Assembly (NCBI RefSeq): GCF_030124145.1
Contig: NZ_JASKMS010000002.1
Coordinates: 310,001-374,000, forward strand
Source of the DNA: Streptomyces sp. 378
Lineage (GTDB): Bacteria; Actinomycetota; Actinomycetes; Streptomycetales; Streptomycetaceae
Direction of reading: 5' to 3'
DNA length: 64,000 nucleotides
Made by a program: the position numbers and the translations under genes. Positions within the stretch are counted from its first letter, which is position 1. Every line of letters begins with the position of its first letter. The notes beneath the pieces were generated by a model, which worked only from the letters and a program-made list of their open reading frames with translations, ran no database searches and had not been told where the DNA came from. Shown here piece by piece: positions 8,083 to 15,859 of the stretch.

Positions 8083-9018
8083 ATGCGCACGCCCCCGCCC
8101 CGCCGTCACCTGGCGCTGATGACCGGGGCCTCCCTGGCGCTGCTGGCGGGCTGTGGCAGTTCGGATTCCGCAGCCGACGGGACTTCCACGTCGGACTCGA
8201 GCGGTTCGTCCAAGGTCACGGTGGTGGCCTCGACGAACGTCTACGGCGACATCGTCGAGCAGATAGGCGGCGAGCATGTCGACGTCACCTCGATCATCAG
8301 CAACCCCGACCAGGACCCGCACTCCTACGAGGCCGACACCCAGAACCAGCTGGCCCTGTCCAAGGCGAAGGTCGTCGTCGAGAACGGCGGAGGCTACGAC
8401 GACTTCGTCGACAGGATGCTGAAGAGCAGCGACTCCTCCGCCGAGGTGATCAACGCCGTCAAGGTCTCCGGCAGGACCGCGCCCGAGGGCGGCGATCTCA
8501 ACGAGCACATCTGGTACGACTTGCCCAGCGTCGCCAAGATCTCAGACAGCATCGCCACCGCCCTGGGCAAAGCGGACCCGGACCACGCCGCGACCTTCAC
8601 GAAGAACGCCGAGACCTTCAAGTCGAAACTCACTCCGCTGGAGTCGAAGGAAGCGCAGATCAAGAAGGAGCACGGCGGCGAGGGCATCGGCATCACCGAG
8701 CCGGTGCCGCTGTACCTGACCGAGGCGAGCGGCCTGGTCGACAGGACGCCCGAGGAGTTCAGCGAGGCGATCGAGGAAGGCGACGACGTCTCCCCGAAGG
8801 TCTTGCAGGAGACCCTGGCCCTGTACAGCGGCAAGCAGGTCGAGGCGCTGGTCTACAACGCGCAGACCTCCGGCCCGCAGACGGAGAAGGTCGAGAGCGC
8901 GGCCAAGGCGGCCGGCATCCCCGTCGTTCCCGTGACCGAGACCCTGCCCAAGGGCGAGAACTACCTCGGCTGGATGACGGCCAATGTCGACGCGCTCGCG
9001 AGCGCGCTGACCAAGTGA
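8083..9018 (+). CDS. znuA: Zinc/manganese ABC transporter substrate-binding lipoprotein
   Basis: 311 residues. A signal peptide ends in the lipobox LLAGC (Cys24), followed by a Ser/Asp-rich linker and a cluster A-I metal-binding protein fold. His in DPHSYE and His in NEHIWYD are conserved metal ligands. At the third ligand position the usual His (in Hxx(F)xY) is replaced by ITEPVPLYL, so Glu may serve instead. There is no His-rich loop. With the permease and ATPase behind it, this is a complete second importer. The Zur-like box favours zinc as substrate, though manganese cannot be excluded from the sequence alone. Confidence 0.88.
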   Translation: MRTPPPRRHLALMTGASLALLAGCGSSDSAADGTSTSDSSGSSKVTVVASTNVYGDIVEQIGGEHVDVTSIISNPDQDPHSYEADTQNQLALSKAKVVVENGGGYDDFVDRMLKSSDSSAEVINAVKVSGRTAPEGGDLNEHIWYDLPSVAKISDSIATALGKADPDHAATFTKNAETFKSKLTPLESKEAQIKKEHGGEGIGITEPVPLYLTEASGLVDRTPEEFSEAIEEGDDVSPKVLQETLALYSGKQVEALVYNAQTSGPQTEKVESAAKAAGIPVVPVTETLPKGENYLGWMTANVDALASALTK

Positions 9019-9908
9019 GGCGACCGGGCATGCCCTCCCTGCCCCAGGCCCACCGGAGCGACACCGACACCGGTGTCGCCGACGGCTCCCCGGTACTCGC
9101 TCTGCGCGGCGCCGCCGTGTCCTACGGCGAGCGGGTGGTCTGGCACGGCCTCGATCTGGAGGTGCGGCCCGGCGAGTTCCTGGCCGTCCTCGGGCCGAAC
9201 GGGTCGGGCAAGACCACCCTCGTCAGGACCCTGCTGGGCCGGCAGCAGCTGTCCGCAGGAACGCTGACCGTCCTCGGCCGGCCCGGGCGCGAGGCAGGCC
9301 GGCACATCGGCTACGTCCCCCAGCAGGCGGACGTGTCCGCCCACGCGCTGCTGCGCGCCCGCGACCTCGTGCGTTTCGGGATCGACGGGCACCGCTTCGG
9401 ACCGCGGTTGCGCACCGCCGGCGTCCGTCGACGGGTGGACGAGATCCTGGAGGCGGTCGGGGCCTCGGCGTACGCCGACGTCCCCCTCGGCATGCTGTCC
9501 GGGGGCGAGCGGCAGCGGGTACGCATCGGGCAGGCCCTGGCGACCGACCCGCGCATCCTGCTGTGCGACGAGCCGCTGCTCTCCCTCGACCTCCACCACC
9601 AGCGGGCCGTCACCGAATTCGTGGACGCCCGGCGCCGCTCCCACGGCACCGCGGTGGTCTTCGTGACCCACGAGATCAACCCGGTGCTGGGGCTGGTGGA
9701 CCGGGTGCTGTACCTGGCACGCGGCGGCCATCGGGTGGGAACGCCGGAGGAGGTGCTGACCTCCGAGTCGCTGTCCCGGCTGTACGGCACCCACGTCGAC
9801 GTCGTCCGGGTGCACGGCCGGATCGTGGTCGTCGGAGCCCCCGACGAGCCGGCCCCGCCCCATCATCCCGCCCCCGAGACCCACCGGACCGACGGAGCGC
9901 GCCCATGA
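9015..9908 (+). CDS. znuC: Zinc ABC transporter ATP-binding protein
   Basis: 297 residues if started at GTG 9015, which overlaps the znuA stop by 4 bp; ATG 9030 is the alternative. All ABC motifs are present: Walker A GPNGSGKTT, Q-loop YVPQQ, signature MLSGGERQRV, Walker B LLCDEPLLSLD and H-loop VTHE. The C-terminal 30 residues are rich in Pro and His (EPAPPHHPAPETH), which is common in metal transporter ATPases. It would energise the permease encoded by the next gene, whose start overlaps by 4 bp. Confidence 0.9.
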   Translation: MRRPGMPSLPQAHRSDTDTGVADGSPVLALRGAAVSYGERVVWHGLDLEVRPGEFLAVLGPNGSGKTTLVRTLLGRQQLSAGTLTVLGRPGREAGRHIGYVPQQADVSAHALLRARDLVRFGIDGHRFGPRLRTAGVRRRVDEILEAVGASAYADVPLGMLSGGERQRVRIGQALATDPRILLCDEPLLSLDLHHQRAVTEFVDARRRSHGTAVVFVTHEINPVLGLVDRVLYLARGGHRVGTPEEVLTSESLSRLYGTHVDVVRVHGRIVVVGAPDEPAPPHHPAPETHRTDGARP

Positions 9909-10813
9909 CGTTCGCCGACGGGATCTGGCAGCAGATCTTCAGCTTCGACAACTACACCGAACTGCTGGTGCTGGTCCGCAACTCCCTCGTCGCCGGCGCC
10001 GCGCTCGGTCTGATCGGCGGCCTGGCCGGGGTCTTCGTCATCATGCGGGACCTGCCCTTCGCGGTGCACGGCATCAGCGAGCTGTCGTTCGCGGGCGCGT
10101 CGGCCGCGCTGCTGATGGGGGTCAACATCGTGGCGGGCTCCATCGTCGGCTCACTGGTCGCGGCCGGAGCGATCGGCGTGCTCGGAGCGCGCGCCCGGGA
10201 CCGCAACTCCGCGATCGGCATCCTCATGCCCTTCGGCCTCGGCCTCGGGGTGCTCTTCCTCGCCCTGTACAAAGGCCGGGCGGCCAACAAGTTCGGCCTC
10301 CTCACGGGCCAGATCGTCGCCGTCGACACCCCGCAGATGACCTGGCTGCTGGGCACCTCCGCCCTCGTCCTGGTCACCCTGGCGATCATCTGGCGCCCGC
10401 TGGCCTTCGCCAGCGCCGACCCGGACGTCGCCGAGGCCCGCGGCGTGCCGGTACGGCGACTGTCCTTCGCCTTCATGCTCGTCCTCGGACTCACGGTCGC
10501 CCTGTCCGTACAGGTCGTCGGCGCCCTGCTGGTCCTCACCCTCGTCGTCACCCCCGCCGCGGCAGCCGCCCGCATCACCGCGTCACCCGTCCTCCTGCCG
10601 CTGCTCAGCGTGGCCTTCGCCGTGGTCTCGATCGAGGGGGGCATCCTGCTCGCCCTCGGCAGCTCCCTCCCCATCAGCCCCTACGTCACGACGGTCTCCT
10701 TCGCCATCTACGTCGTCTGCAGGTGGGCGGGCAAGCGCCGGACGCGACGCCGGGGAACAGGCGCAACGCCTCCTCACCTCGCGTGGGCCTCAGCGGAAAA
10801 GGTGCCTCACTGA
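9905..10813 (+). CDS. znuB: Zinc ABC transporter permease (ZnuB/ABC-3 family)
   Basis: 302 residues with eight or nine hydrophobic segments. Typical family sequence is seen at MRDLPFAVHGISELSFAGASAALLMG and at the ATPase-contact loop DPDVAEARGVPVRRL. The last 30 residues are basic and cytoplasmic. ATG overlaps the znuC stop by 4 bp (ATGA), so the three genes form one operon. It is more divergent from AztB than a recent duplicate would be, so the two importers are probably old paralogues with different affinity or timing. Confidence 0.9.
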   Translation: MTFADGIWQQIFSFDNYTELLVLVRNSLVAGAALGLIGGLAGVFVIMRDLPFAVHGISELSFAGASAALLMGVNIVAGSIVGSLVAAGAIGVLGARARDRNSAIGILMPFGLGLGVLFLALYKGRAANKFGLLTGQIVAVDTPQMTWLLGTSALVLVTLAIIWRPLAFASADPDVAEARGVPVRRLSFAFMLVLGLTVALSVQVVGALLVLTLVVTPAAAAARITASPVLLPLLSVAFAVVSIEGGILLALGSSLPISPYVTTVSFAIYVVCRWAGKRRTRRRGTGATPPHLAWASAEKVPH

Positions 10814-11002
10814 GGGACACAGGCGCACCATCGAGCATCGGCGTAGCCGTACGGCTCCTCGTGAACGGCCGGCCTGGGTGTCCGCGGTATGGGCTCAGGG
10901 GCGCCCCGAGGAGTTCCTCCCCCTGGAGGACCTCGGGCGGGCGCCCACCGGCCATGCCAACTTCCGCTGCTCCACGCCCTCTTGACCAATAGGCCTTTCG
11001 AT

Positions 11003-11021
11003 TCAGGTTAGGCTTGGCTAA
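11003..11021. promoter_or_regulatory. Iron box (DmdR/IdeR type) upstream of argB-like gene
   Basis: TCAGGTTAGGCTTGGCTAA matches most positions of the 19-bp actinobacterial iron box TTAGGTTAGGCTNNCCTAA. It lies 40 bp before the chosen start of the argB-like gene, so that gene should be induced by iron starvation together with the cch genes. Confidence 0.8.
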
Positions 11022-11060
11022 GTACCATCTCCCATGTCGGTGAGGAAACGGAGTGACCGC

Positions 11061-11948
11061 GTGACCGTGACACCCGACCGAGCAGGGGATCCGTCCGTCC
11101 AGGCCCTTCCCTGGCCCGAGGAGCTGCGGGGCGGTGTGGTCGTCGTGAAGTTCGGCGGCAACGCCATGGTGGACGCGAGTCTGCAACGCACCTTCGCGCA
11201 GGACGTCGTGGAGTTGTGGCACGCGGGTCTGCGGCCGGTCGTCGTGCACGGCGGCGGGCCGCAGATCAGCGCGATGCTCGACCGGCTCGGACTGGAGACC
11301 CGGTTCGAGGCCGGTCTGCGGGTGACCACCCCGGAGACCATGGACGTGGTGCGCATGGTGCTGACGGGTCGCGTGCAGCGGGAGCTGGTCGGGCACATCA
11401 ACGCCCACGGGCCTTTCGCGGTGGGCCTGACCGGTGAGGACGCGCACACGATGACGGCCGTACGGCGGCCGGCCCGAGTCGACGGCCGGGCGGTGGACCT
11501 CGGTCTCGTCGGCGATGTCGTGGACGTGAATCCGGCCATGGTGCGCGCGCTGCTGGAGCAGGGGCACATCCCGGTCGTCTCCCCCGTGGCGCGCGGCGCG
11601 GACGGGCAGGTCTACAACGTCAACGCCGATCTCGCGGCGGCGGCCCTCGCCGTGGCGCTCGGCGCCGAGCGGCTGGTGATGCTCACCGACGTCGAGGGGC
11701 TGTACGCGGACTGGCCGCACAGCACCGAGGTGATCGGGCGTCTGACGGCCCGTGCGCTGGACGAGCTGCTGCCCGGGCTGGCGAGCGGGATGCGGCCGAA
11801 GATGGAGGGCTGTCTGCGGGCCGTCCGCGGCGGGGTCCGCGGAGCGCACGTGGTGGACGGGCGGGTACCGCACGCGGTGCTGCGCAGCGTGCTCACCGGG
11901 GCGGGCCCGGGCACCACCGTGGTCCCCGACCAGGTCACCACCTCCTGA
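11061..11948 (+). CDS. argB: N-acetylglutamate kinase paralogue, iron-regulated
   Basis: 295 residues. This is an amino-acid kinase fold enzyme of the ArgB family, which phosphorylates N-acetyl-L-glutamate in ornithine/arginine synthesis. Visible landmarks are VVKFGGNAM (phosphate-binding Lys), [10 protein letters not shown], the VGDVVDVN segment, [20 protein letters not shown] and the [11 protein letters not shown] loop. GTG 11061 is chosen because GGAG precedes it by 7 nt; an ATG at 11034 lies too close to the iron box. A normal arg cluster is absent nearby, so this is likely an extra copy that boosts ornithine supply for coelichelin. It converges on the argA-like gene, with 14 bp overlapping. 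Confidence 0.85.
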   Translation: MTVTPDRAGDPSVQALPWPEELRGGVVVVKFGGNAMVDASLQRTFAQDVVELWHAGLRPVVVHGGGPQISAMLDRLGLETRFEAGLRVTTPETMDVVRMVLTGRVQRELVGHINAHGPFAVGLTGEDAHTMTAVRRPARVDGRAVDLGLVGDVVDVNPAMVRALLEQGHIPVVSPVARGADGQVYNVNADLAAAALAVALGAERLVMLTDVEGLYADWPHSTEVIGRLTARALDELLPGLASGMRPKMEGCLRAVRGGVRGAHVVDGRVPHAVLRSVLTGAGPGTTVVPDQVTTS

Positions 11949-12456
11949 CCAGCACGTGCGCGTTGCGCCGCGGGTCCAGGGATGTGGCCCAGGAGCGCGG
12001 CGCCTGACGGGCCGTCGTCTGCGTGAAGCCATAGCGCAGGAACAGTCCGGCGCTCCCGGTGGTCGCCGTGTACAGGACGCCGAGCGACCGGGCGTGCGCC
12101 GTGGCGAGCACCGCGCGTAACAGTCCGGCCCCCGCTCCGCTGCCCTGCCGGTGCGCGGCCACACAGAAGTTGTAGACGACGCCCGCGCGTGCGTCGGCCT
12201 CCCCCGGGTCCCCGGGGTACGCGCGCAGGCCCACGCAGCCGTCCAGGGTGCCTTCGGAGGCCTCCAGCACCAGGAAGTCGGCCGCGTGGGCGGCATAGAG
12301 GGAGACGGGGCGTTCGCGCAGCGCGCCCGAGCGGACGAAGGGCCGGGACAGGGCGGCGAGGGCGGGAGCCTCGTCCGGGCGGGCGGTGCGCACGGAGGGT
12401 GTCAGCGCCGGAAGAGCGAGGGGCGGCGCGGCAGGGCGCGGCGTGGCCGTGGTCAA
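11935..12456 (-). CDS. GNAT acetyltransferase, ArgA-like (N-acetylglutamate synthase type)
   Basis: 173 residues. It is a single GNAT domain with the acetyl-CoA loop at [19 protein letters not shown] and C-terminal GLFLRYGF. The N-terminal part ([20 protein letters not shown]...[19 protein letters not shown]) resembles the short actinobacterial N-acetylglutamate synthases (Mycobacterium ArgA/Rv2747 type) in layout. The putative start is TTG preceded by AAGGAA. It is the third gene of the cchK-amidohydrolase-acetyltransferase unit and converges with the argB-like gene. Together they would supply the first two steps of ornithine synthesis. A different small-molecule acetyltransferase remains possible. 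Confidence 0.6.
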   Translation of the reverse strand: MTTATPRPAAPPLALPALTPSVRTARPDEAPALAALSRPFVRSGALRERPVSLYAAHAADFLVLEASEGTLDGCVGLRAYPGDPGEADARAGVVYNFCVAAHRQGSGAGAGLLRAVLATAHARSLGVLYTATTGSAGLFLRYGFTQTTARQAPRSWATSLDPRRNAHVLVRRW

Positions 12457-12485
12457 GGGGTTCCTTCCTCGGTCCGAACCGGGAA

Positions 12486-14060
12486 TCAGGCGCGCGGGCG
12501 GATCGGGAGGCCGTCGACGTAGGTCCGCGCCACCTCGATGTCGCCGATGCGCGAGGGGTCGACGCGCCGGGGGTCGTCGCCGAGGACGACCAGGTCGGCG
12601 CGTTTGCCCGGGGTGAGGCTGCCCAGGCGGTCCTCCCAGTGGCAGGCGCGGGCGCCGGCGACGGTGTAGGCGTGCAGGGCCTGGTCGACGGTGACGGCCT
12701 CGTCCGGGCCGATCAACAGCCCGGAAGCGGAAACGCGTTCGACCATGAACTGGACGGCGCGCAGGGGCGATCCGTCGGCGACGGGGCGGTCGGAGCTGCC
12801 CACCAGCGGGATGCCGTGGTCCAGGAACGCCTTTCCCCGGTACATCCAGGGCGCCCGTTCCTCACCCATGATCGAGGCGTAGTCGTCGCCGAAACAGCGC
12901 AGGAAGGTGGGCTGGACGACGGCGGTGACCCCGAGTCGCGCGAAGCGCGGAAGCTGGTCGGGCCGGATCAGCCCCGCGTGTTCGATGCGGTGGCGGGCCT
13001 CGGGGCGGGGTCGCAGGCGCTGGGCGCGCTCGATCGCGTCGAGGGCGATGTCGGCCGCGCGGTCGCCGATCGCGTGCACCGCGAGCTGCCAGCCGGCGAG
13101 GTGGCCGTCCACGATGACGTCGGTGAGCACGTCCGGGTCGTCCTGCAACTGCCCGGCGTGGTCGAGCCCTTCGTACGGGCGGGTCAGCGCGGCCGTGCGG
13201 GCCATCATGCCGCCGTCGGTGTAGATCTTCAGCGCGCCGACGGAGAGCCGGTCGTCGCCGAAGCCGGTGCGCAGGCCGAGGTCGAGGGCGCTCGGGAAGC
13301 CGTCGGACTCGTGGGTGTCGACCGGGCGCAGCCGGTCCGCGGAGACCATGAGCTGTACGCGCAGCGGCAGCAGCCCCTTGTCCCGGGCGAGTTGGTAGGC
13401 GCCGAGTTCGACGGGGCTGTGGCCGAAGAGGGCGCCGCCGATGCCCGCTTCGGCGCAGGCGGTGACCCCCTCGGCCAGGCAGGTGCGGGCCGCGCGGCCG
13501 ATCGCCTCGGCCAGGTCCTCCTGGGAGTACGGCAGACGCAGGGCGCGGGCGGCGCCCATGGCCTGCTCGGCGAGGAAGCCGTTCTCGTGCGGGATGCCGT
13601 CGGGGAGCAGGTCCAGGACGGCGGTGTTGACGACGCAGCCGTGCCCGGAGTCGTGCAGCAGGTAGAGCTTGCGTCCGTCGCTGACCCGGTCGAGGTCCGC
13701 GGCGGTCAGATGGCGGCCAAGGGCCCGCTGGTCGTACCCGGCGATGCTCACCCAGTCGCCGGGTGCGCGGGTGCGGGCGACGGCCTCGGCCACGACCGAG
13801 AGCACGTCGTCGATGCGGGTGCGGCCCGCGATGCTCGGGGTGTTCTGCTTGAACCCGGTCCAGGCGAGGTGGACATGTGCGTCGATGAACCCCGGCAGCA
13901 CCGTGGCGCCCTGCAGGTCGACGGTCTCCCGCGCGGGCAGGGACGTCACGGCGTCGTCGAGACCCACGATCCGGCCCTGCCAGATGCCCAGGTCATGGGC
14001 GACCGGGTGGTCCGGCTCCATGGTGAGGAAGCGGGCGTTGGTCAGCCTGGTGCACAGCAT
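12486..14060 (-). CDS. Amidohydrolase family protein (YtcJ-like)
   Basis: 524 residues. This is a metal-dependent hydrolase of the amidohydrolase superfamily, exoenzyme-regulatory/YtcJ subgroup. The metal-binding HVH motif occurs in LPGFIDAHVHLAW; later landmarks are GALKIYTDGGM, HAIGD, RIEHAGLI and SSDRPV, and the C-terminal beta-sandwich closes with LTPGKRADLVVLGDDP. ATG 14060 follows the cchK stop by 8 bp, and the longer frame upstream is a shadow of cchK. Its place in the iron-regulated cchK operon suggests a link to coelichelin, for example N-deacylation in ornithine supply or siderophore turnover. That role is inference; the substrate is unknown. Confidence 0.8.
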   Translation of the reverse strand: MLCTRLTNARFLTMEPDHPVAHDLGIWQGRIVGLDDAVTSLPARETVDLQGATVLPGFIDAHVHLAWTGFKQNTPSIAGRTRIDDVLSVVAEAVARTRAPGDWVSIAGYDQRALGRHLTAADLDRVSDGRKLYLLHDSGHGCVVNTAVLDLLPDGIPHENGFLAEQAMGAARALRLPYSQEDLAEAIGRAARTCLAEGVTACAEAGIGGALFGHSPVELGAYQLARDKGLLPLRVQLMVSADRLRPVDTHESDGFPSALDLGLRTGFGDDRLSVGALKIYTDGGMMARTAALTRPYEGLDHAGQLQDDPDVLTDVIVDGHLAGWQLAVHAIGDRAADIALDAIERAQRLRPRPEARHRIEHAGLIRPDQLPRFARLGVTAVVQPTFLRCFGDDYASIMGEERAPWMYRGKAFLDHGIPLVGSSDRPVADGSPLRAVQFMVERVSASGLLIGPDEAVTVDQALHAYTVAGARACHWEDRLGSLTPGKRADLVVLGDDPRRVDPSRIGDIEVARTYVDGLPIRPRA

Positions 14061-14068
14061 CGGCAGGA

Positions 14069-14281
14069 TCAGGCGTCCTGGGCCGCGGCGAGGGACCGGG
14101 GGCGCAGGTCCGTCCAGTGGGTCTCGACGTACTCCAGGCACGCCTCGCGGGTGTTCTCGGCGAAGGCGATCGTCCAGCCCCCGGGCACCTCGGCGAAGGA
14201 CGGCCAGAGGGAGTGCTGGCCCTCGTCGTTCACCAGGACCAGGAAACGGCCTTCGCTGTCGTCGAAGGGGTTGGTGCTCAT
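14069..14281 (-). CDS. cchK: MbtH-like NRPS accessory protein CchK
   Basis: 70 residues, full length for the family. The MbtH signature is clear: NPFDD near the start, [15 protein letters not shown], then VPGGW and the C-terminal [14 protein letters not shown], with the conserved Trp residues present. MbtH proteins bind adenylation domains and are needed for their solubility or activity; the partner here would be CchH. It is the first gene of a three-gene minus-strand unit and shares a perfect iron box with the divergent cchJ. Confidence 0.95.
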   Translation of the reverse strand: MSTNPFDDSEGRFLVLVNDEGQHSLWPSFAEVPGGWTIAFAENTREACLEYVETHWTDLRPRSLAAAQDA

Positions 14282-14308
14282 GCGCGGTGCCTCCTCGGAG
14301 GGTCAAGA

Positions 14309-14327
14309 TTAGGTTAGGCTCGCCTAA
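14309..14327. promoter_or_regulatory. Iron box between cchK and cchJ
   Basis: TTAGGTTAGGCTCGCCTAA is a near-perfect 19-bp iron box in the divergent promoter region, 28 bp from cchK and 48 bp from cchJ. It should make both directions repressible by the iron-loaded DmdR/IdeR regulator. Confidence 0.92.
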
Positions 14328-14374
14328 TTGACGGAGCTTAGCCTTTGCCCCTTCCCTCTCACAAGGAGACGTTC

Positions 14375-15484
14375 ATGCGCTTGGCCGCGGCCGACAGGGA
14401 GGACGCCTTCGCCGAGTTCGGGCTGCCGGGCGCGCCCGGCAGTGACGCGTTCTGGGCCGCCGCCGCGGGCGCACCCGTGGCGGTGCCGGACGGCGCCGAC
14501 GGCTGGGTGACCCTGTTCCTGTGGCGCGGGTCCGAGCCGGTGACCGTCGAGTTCGAGAGCTGGTCGGAACCGGTTGCCCTGCGGCGCTGGAAGGACACGG
14601 ACTGCTGGTACGCCGAGGTGCGCATGCCCGCGCGGCTGCGGGTGACGTATCGGTTCCTGGTGGCGGACGCGTCGTACGCCGACCCGCTCAACCCCGCCGG
14701 GGCAGGCGGTGACCGGTCCATCGCCGCGACGCCGGACGCGCCGGAGCAGCCCCACTGGCCCCTGCTGGGGGCGGATGCGGTGCTGCCCGTGCCACGGGCG
14801 CGGATCCGCTGGGCGAGTGCGCGGCTGGGTGGGCGGCGGACCGTGCGGGTCCATCCGGCGGGGGGCGGAGGGCCGGTGGTGCTGCTGCTCGACGGGGACG
14901 ACTGGCTGTATCTGCATCCGGCCATGACGGCGTTCGACTCGGCGGTGGAAGCGGGGGATCTGCCGCCGGTCACTCTCGTCTTTCTGCCCGCCAAGGACCG
15001 GGCGACGGAGTTCACGTGCCGGCCGGAGCTGTGGGAGGCGGTGCGGGACGAACTGCTGCCGCTGGTGGCGGAGTCGGGCGTCCACGCCGATCCGGAGCGG
15101 CTGGTGGTCGCCGGGCAGAGTCTCGGAGGACTGAGCGCGGTGTACGCGGCACTGGAGTTTCCCGAGTTGGTGTCGCGGGTCGCCTGTCAGTCCGGGTCGT
15201 TCTGGTGGACGCCGGAAGCCCCGGGGTGGGCCGATCCGCTGGGCGGGCCGGTCGGTGGCGCGGTCGCCGAGCGGCTGCGGGAGGGGGCCGAACTGTCGGG
15301 GCTGCGGGTGGCGTTCGACGTCGGCGGGCACGAGGACCGGATGCTGCCCCACTGTGAGGTGACCGAGAGCTTGGTGGAACGCGCCGGGGCGACCGTGCGG
15401 GTTTCCCGGTCCGCGTCGGGGCATGACCGGGCCGGGTGGCGTCATGCCCTGCTCAGGGACGTCGGCTGGGCCCTCGGTGAGTAG
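14375..15484 (+). CDS. cchJ: Siderophore esterase/hydrolase CchJ (enterochelin-esterase type)
   Basis: 369 residues. An N-terminal immunoglobulin-like domain (about 1-110, typical of Fes/IroE esterases, with RFLVADASYADPLNP) precedes an alpha/beta hydrolase domain. The nucleophile is Ser249 in GQSLGG; the acid lies near DVGGHED and the His in SASGHDRAGW. In coelichelin producers CchJ is proposed either to release the peptide from CchH, which has no thioesterase domain, or to hydrolyse the ferri-siderophore. The ATG at 14375 has an excellent AAGGAG site 6 nt upstream. No signal peptide is seen, so it acts in the cytoplasm. Confidence 0.9.
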   Translation: MRLAAADREDAFAEFGLPGAPGSDAFWAAAAGAPVAVPDGADGWVTLFLWRGSEPVTVEFESWSEPVALRRWKDTDCWYAEVRMPARLRVTYRFLVADASYADPLNPAGAGGDRSIAATPDAPEQPHWPLLGADAVLPVPRARIRWASARLGGRRTVRVHPAGGGGPVVLLLDGDDWLYLHPAMTAFDSAVEAGDLPPVTLVFLPAKDRATEFTCRPELWEAVRDELLPLVAESGVHADPERLVVAGQSLGGLSAVYAALEFPELVSRVACQSGSFWWTPEAPGWADPLGGPVGGAVAERLREGAELSGLRVAFDVGGHEDRMLPHCEVTESLVERAGATVRVSRSASGHDRAGWRHALLRDVGWALGE

Positions 15485-15495
15485 TCGCCTGCCGG

Positions 15496-15858
15496 CCGGT
15501 GGGGGCCGGTCGCGCCCACGCGGCGGAGCCGCACATCGGCTCAGCCCCGCGCCCCTGAGGGCATGTCCCCCGAGCCCCTGGGCAGTTCACCGTGCGACAG
15601 CTTTCCCCCTCTGCGTCGGGGCCATGACCCGGCCGGTGGGGGCCGGTCACGCCCACGCGGCGGAGCCGCGCATCGGCTCAGCCCCGCGCCCCTGAGGGCA
15701 TGTCCCCCGAGCCCCCTTGCAGCTCACCGGACGACAGCTTTCCCCCTCTGCGTCGGGGCCATGACCCGGCCGGTGGGGGCCGGTCACGCCCACGCGGCGG
15801 AGCCGCGCATCGGCTCAGCCCCGCGCCCCTGAGGGCATGTCCCCCAGCCCCCTTGCAG
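15496..15858. repeat. Three 137-bp tandem repeats between cchJ and cchI
   Basis: Units begin at 15496, 15633 and 15770, exactly 137 bp apart; the third is partial and runs into the end of cchI. Each contains the palindromic core GCGGCGGAGCCGC followed by CATCGGCTCAGCCCCGCGCC, which also occurs inside cchH at 22054-22108. Each unit also carries stretches resembling the 3' ends of both flanking convergent genes (about 33 of 38 positions like cchJ 15402-15437). The array probably arose by tandem duplication of the junction. The hairpins may act as bidirectional terminators. Confidence 0.88.
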
Positions 15859-15859
15859 C

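Noticed and set aside
12189..14312. 707-codon plus-strand frame opposite the amidohydrolase and cchK
   Set aside because: Antisense shadow; the product is low-complexity and lacks motifs, while the minus strand encodes clear enzymes.
15496..15858. Insertion sequence ends
   Set aside because: No transposase or terminal inverted repeats; the units are short, non-coding and in tandem.
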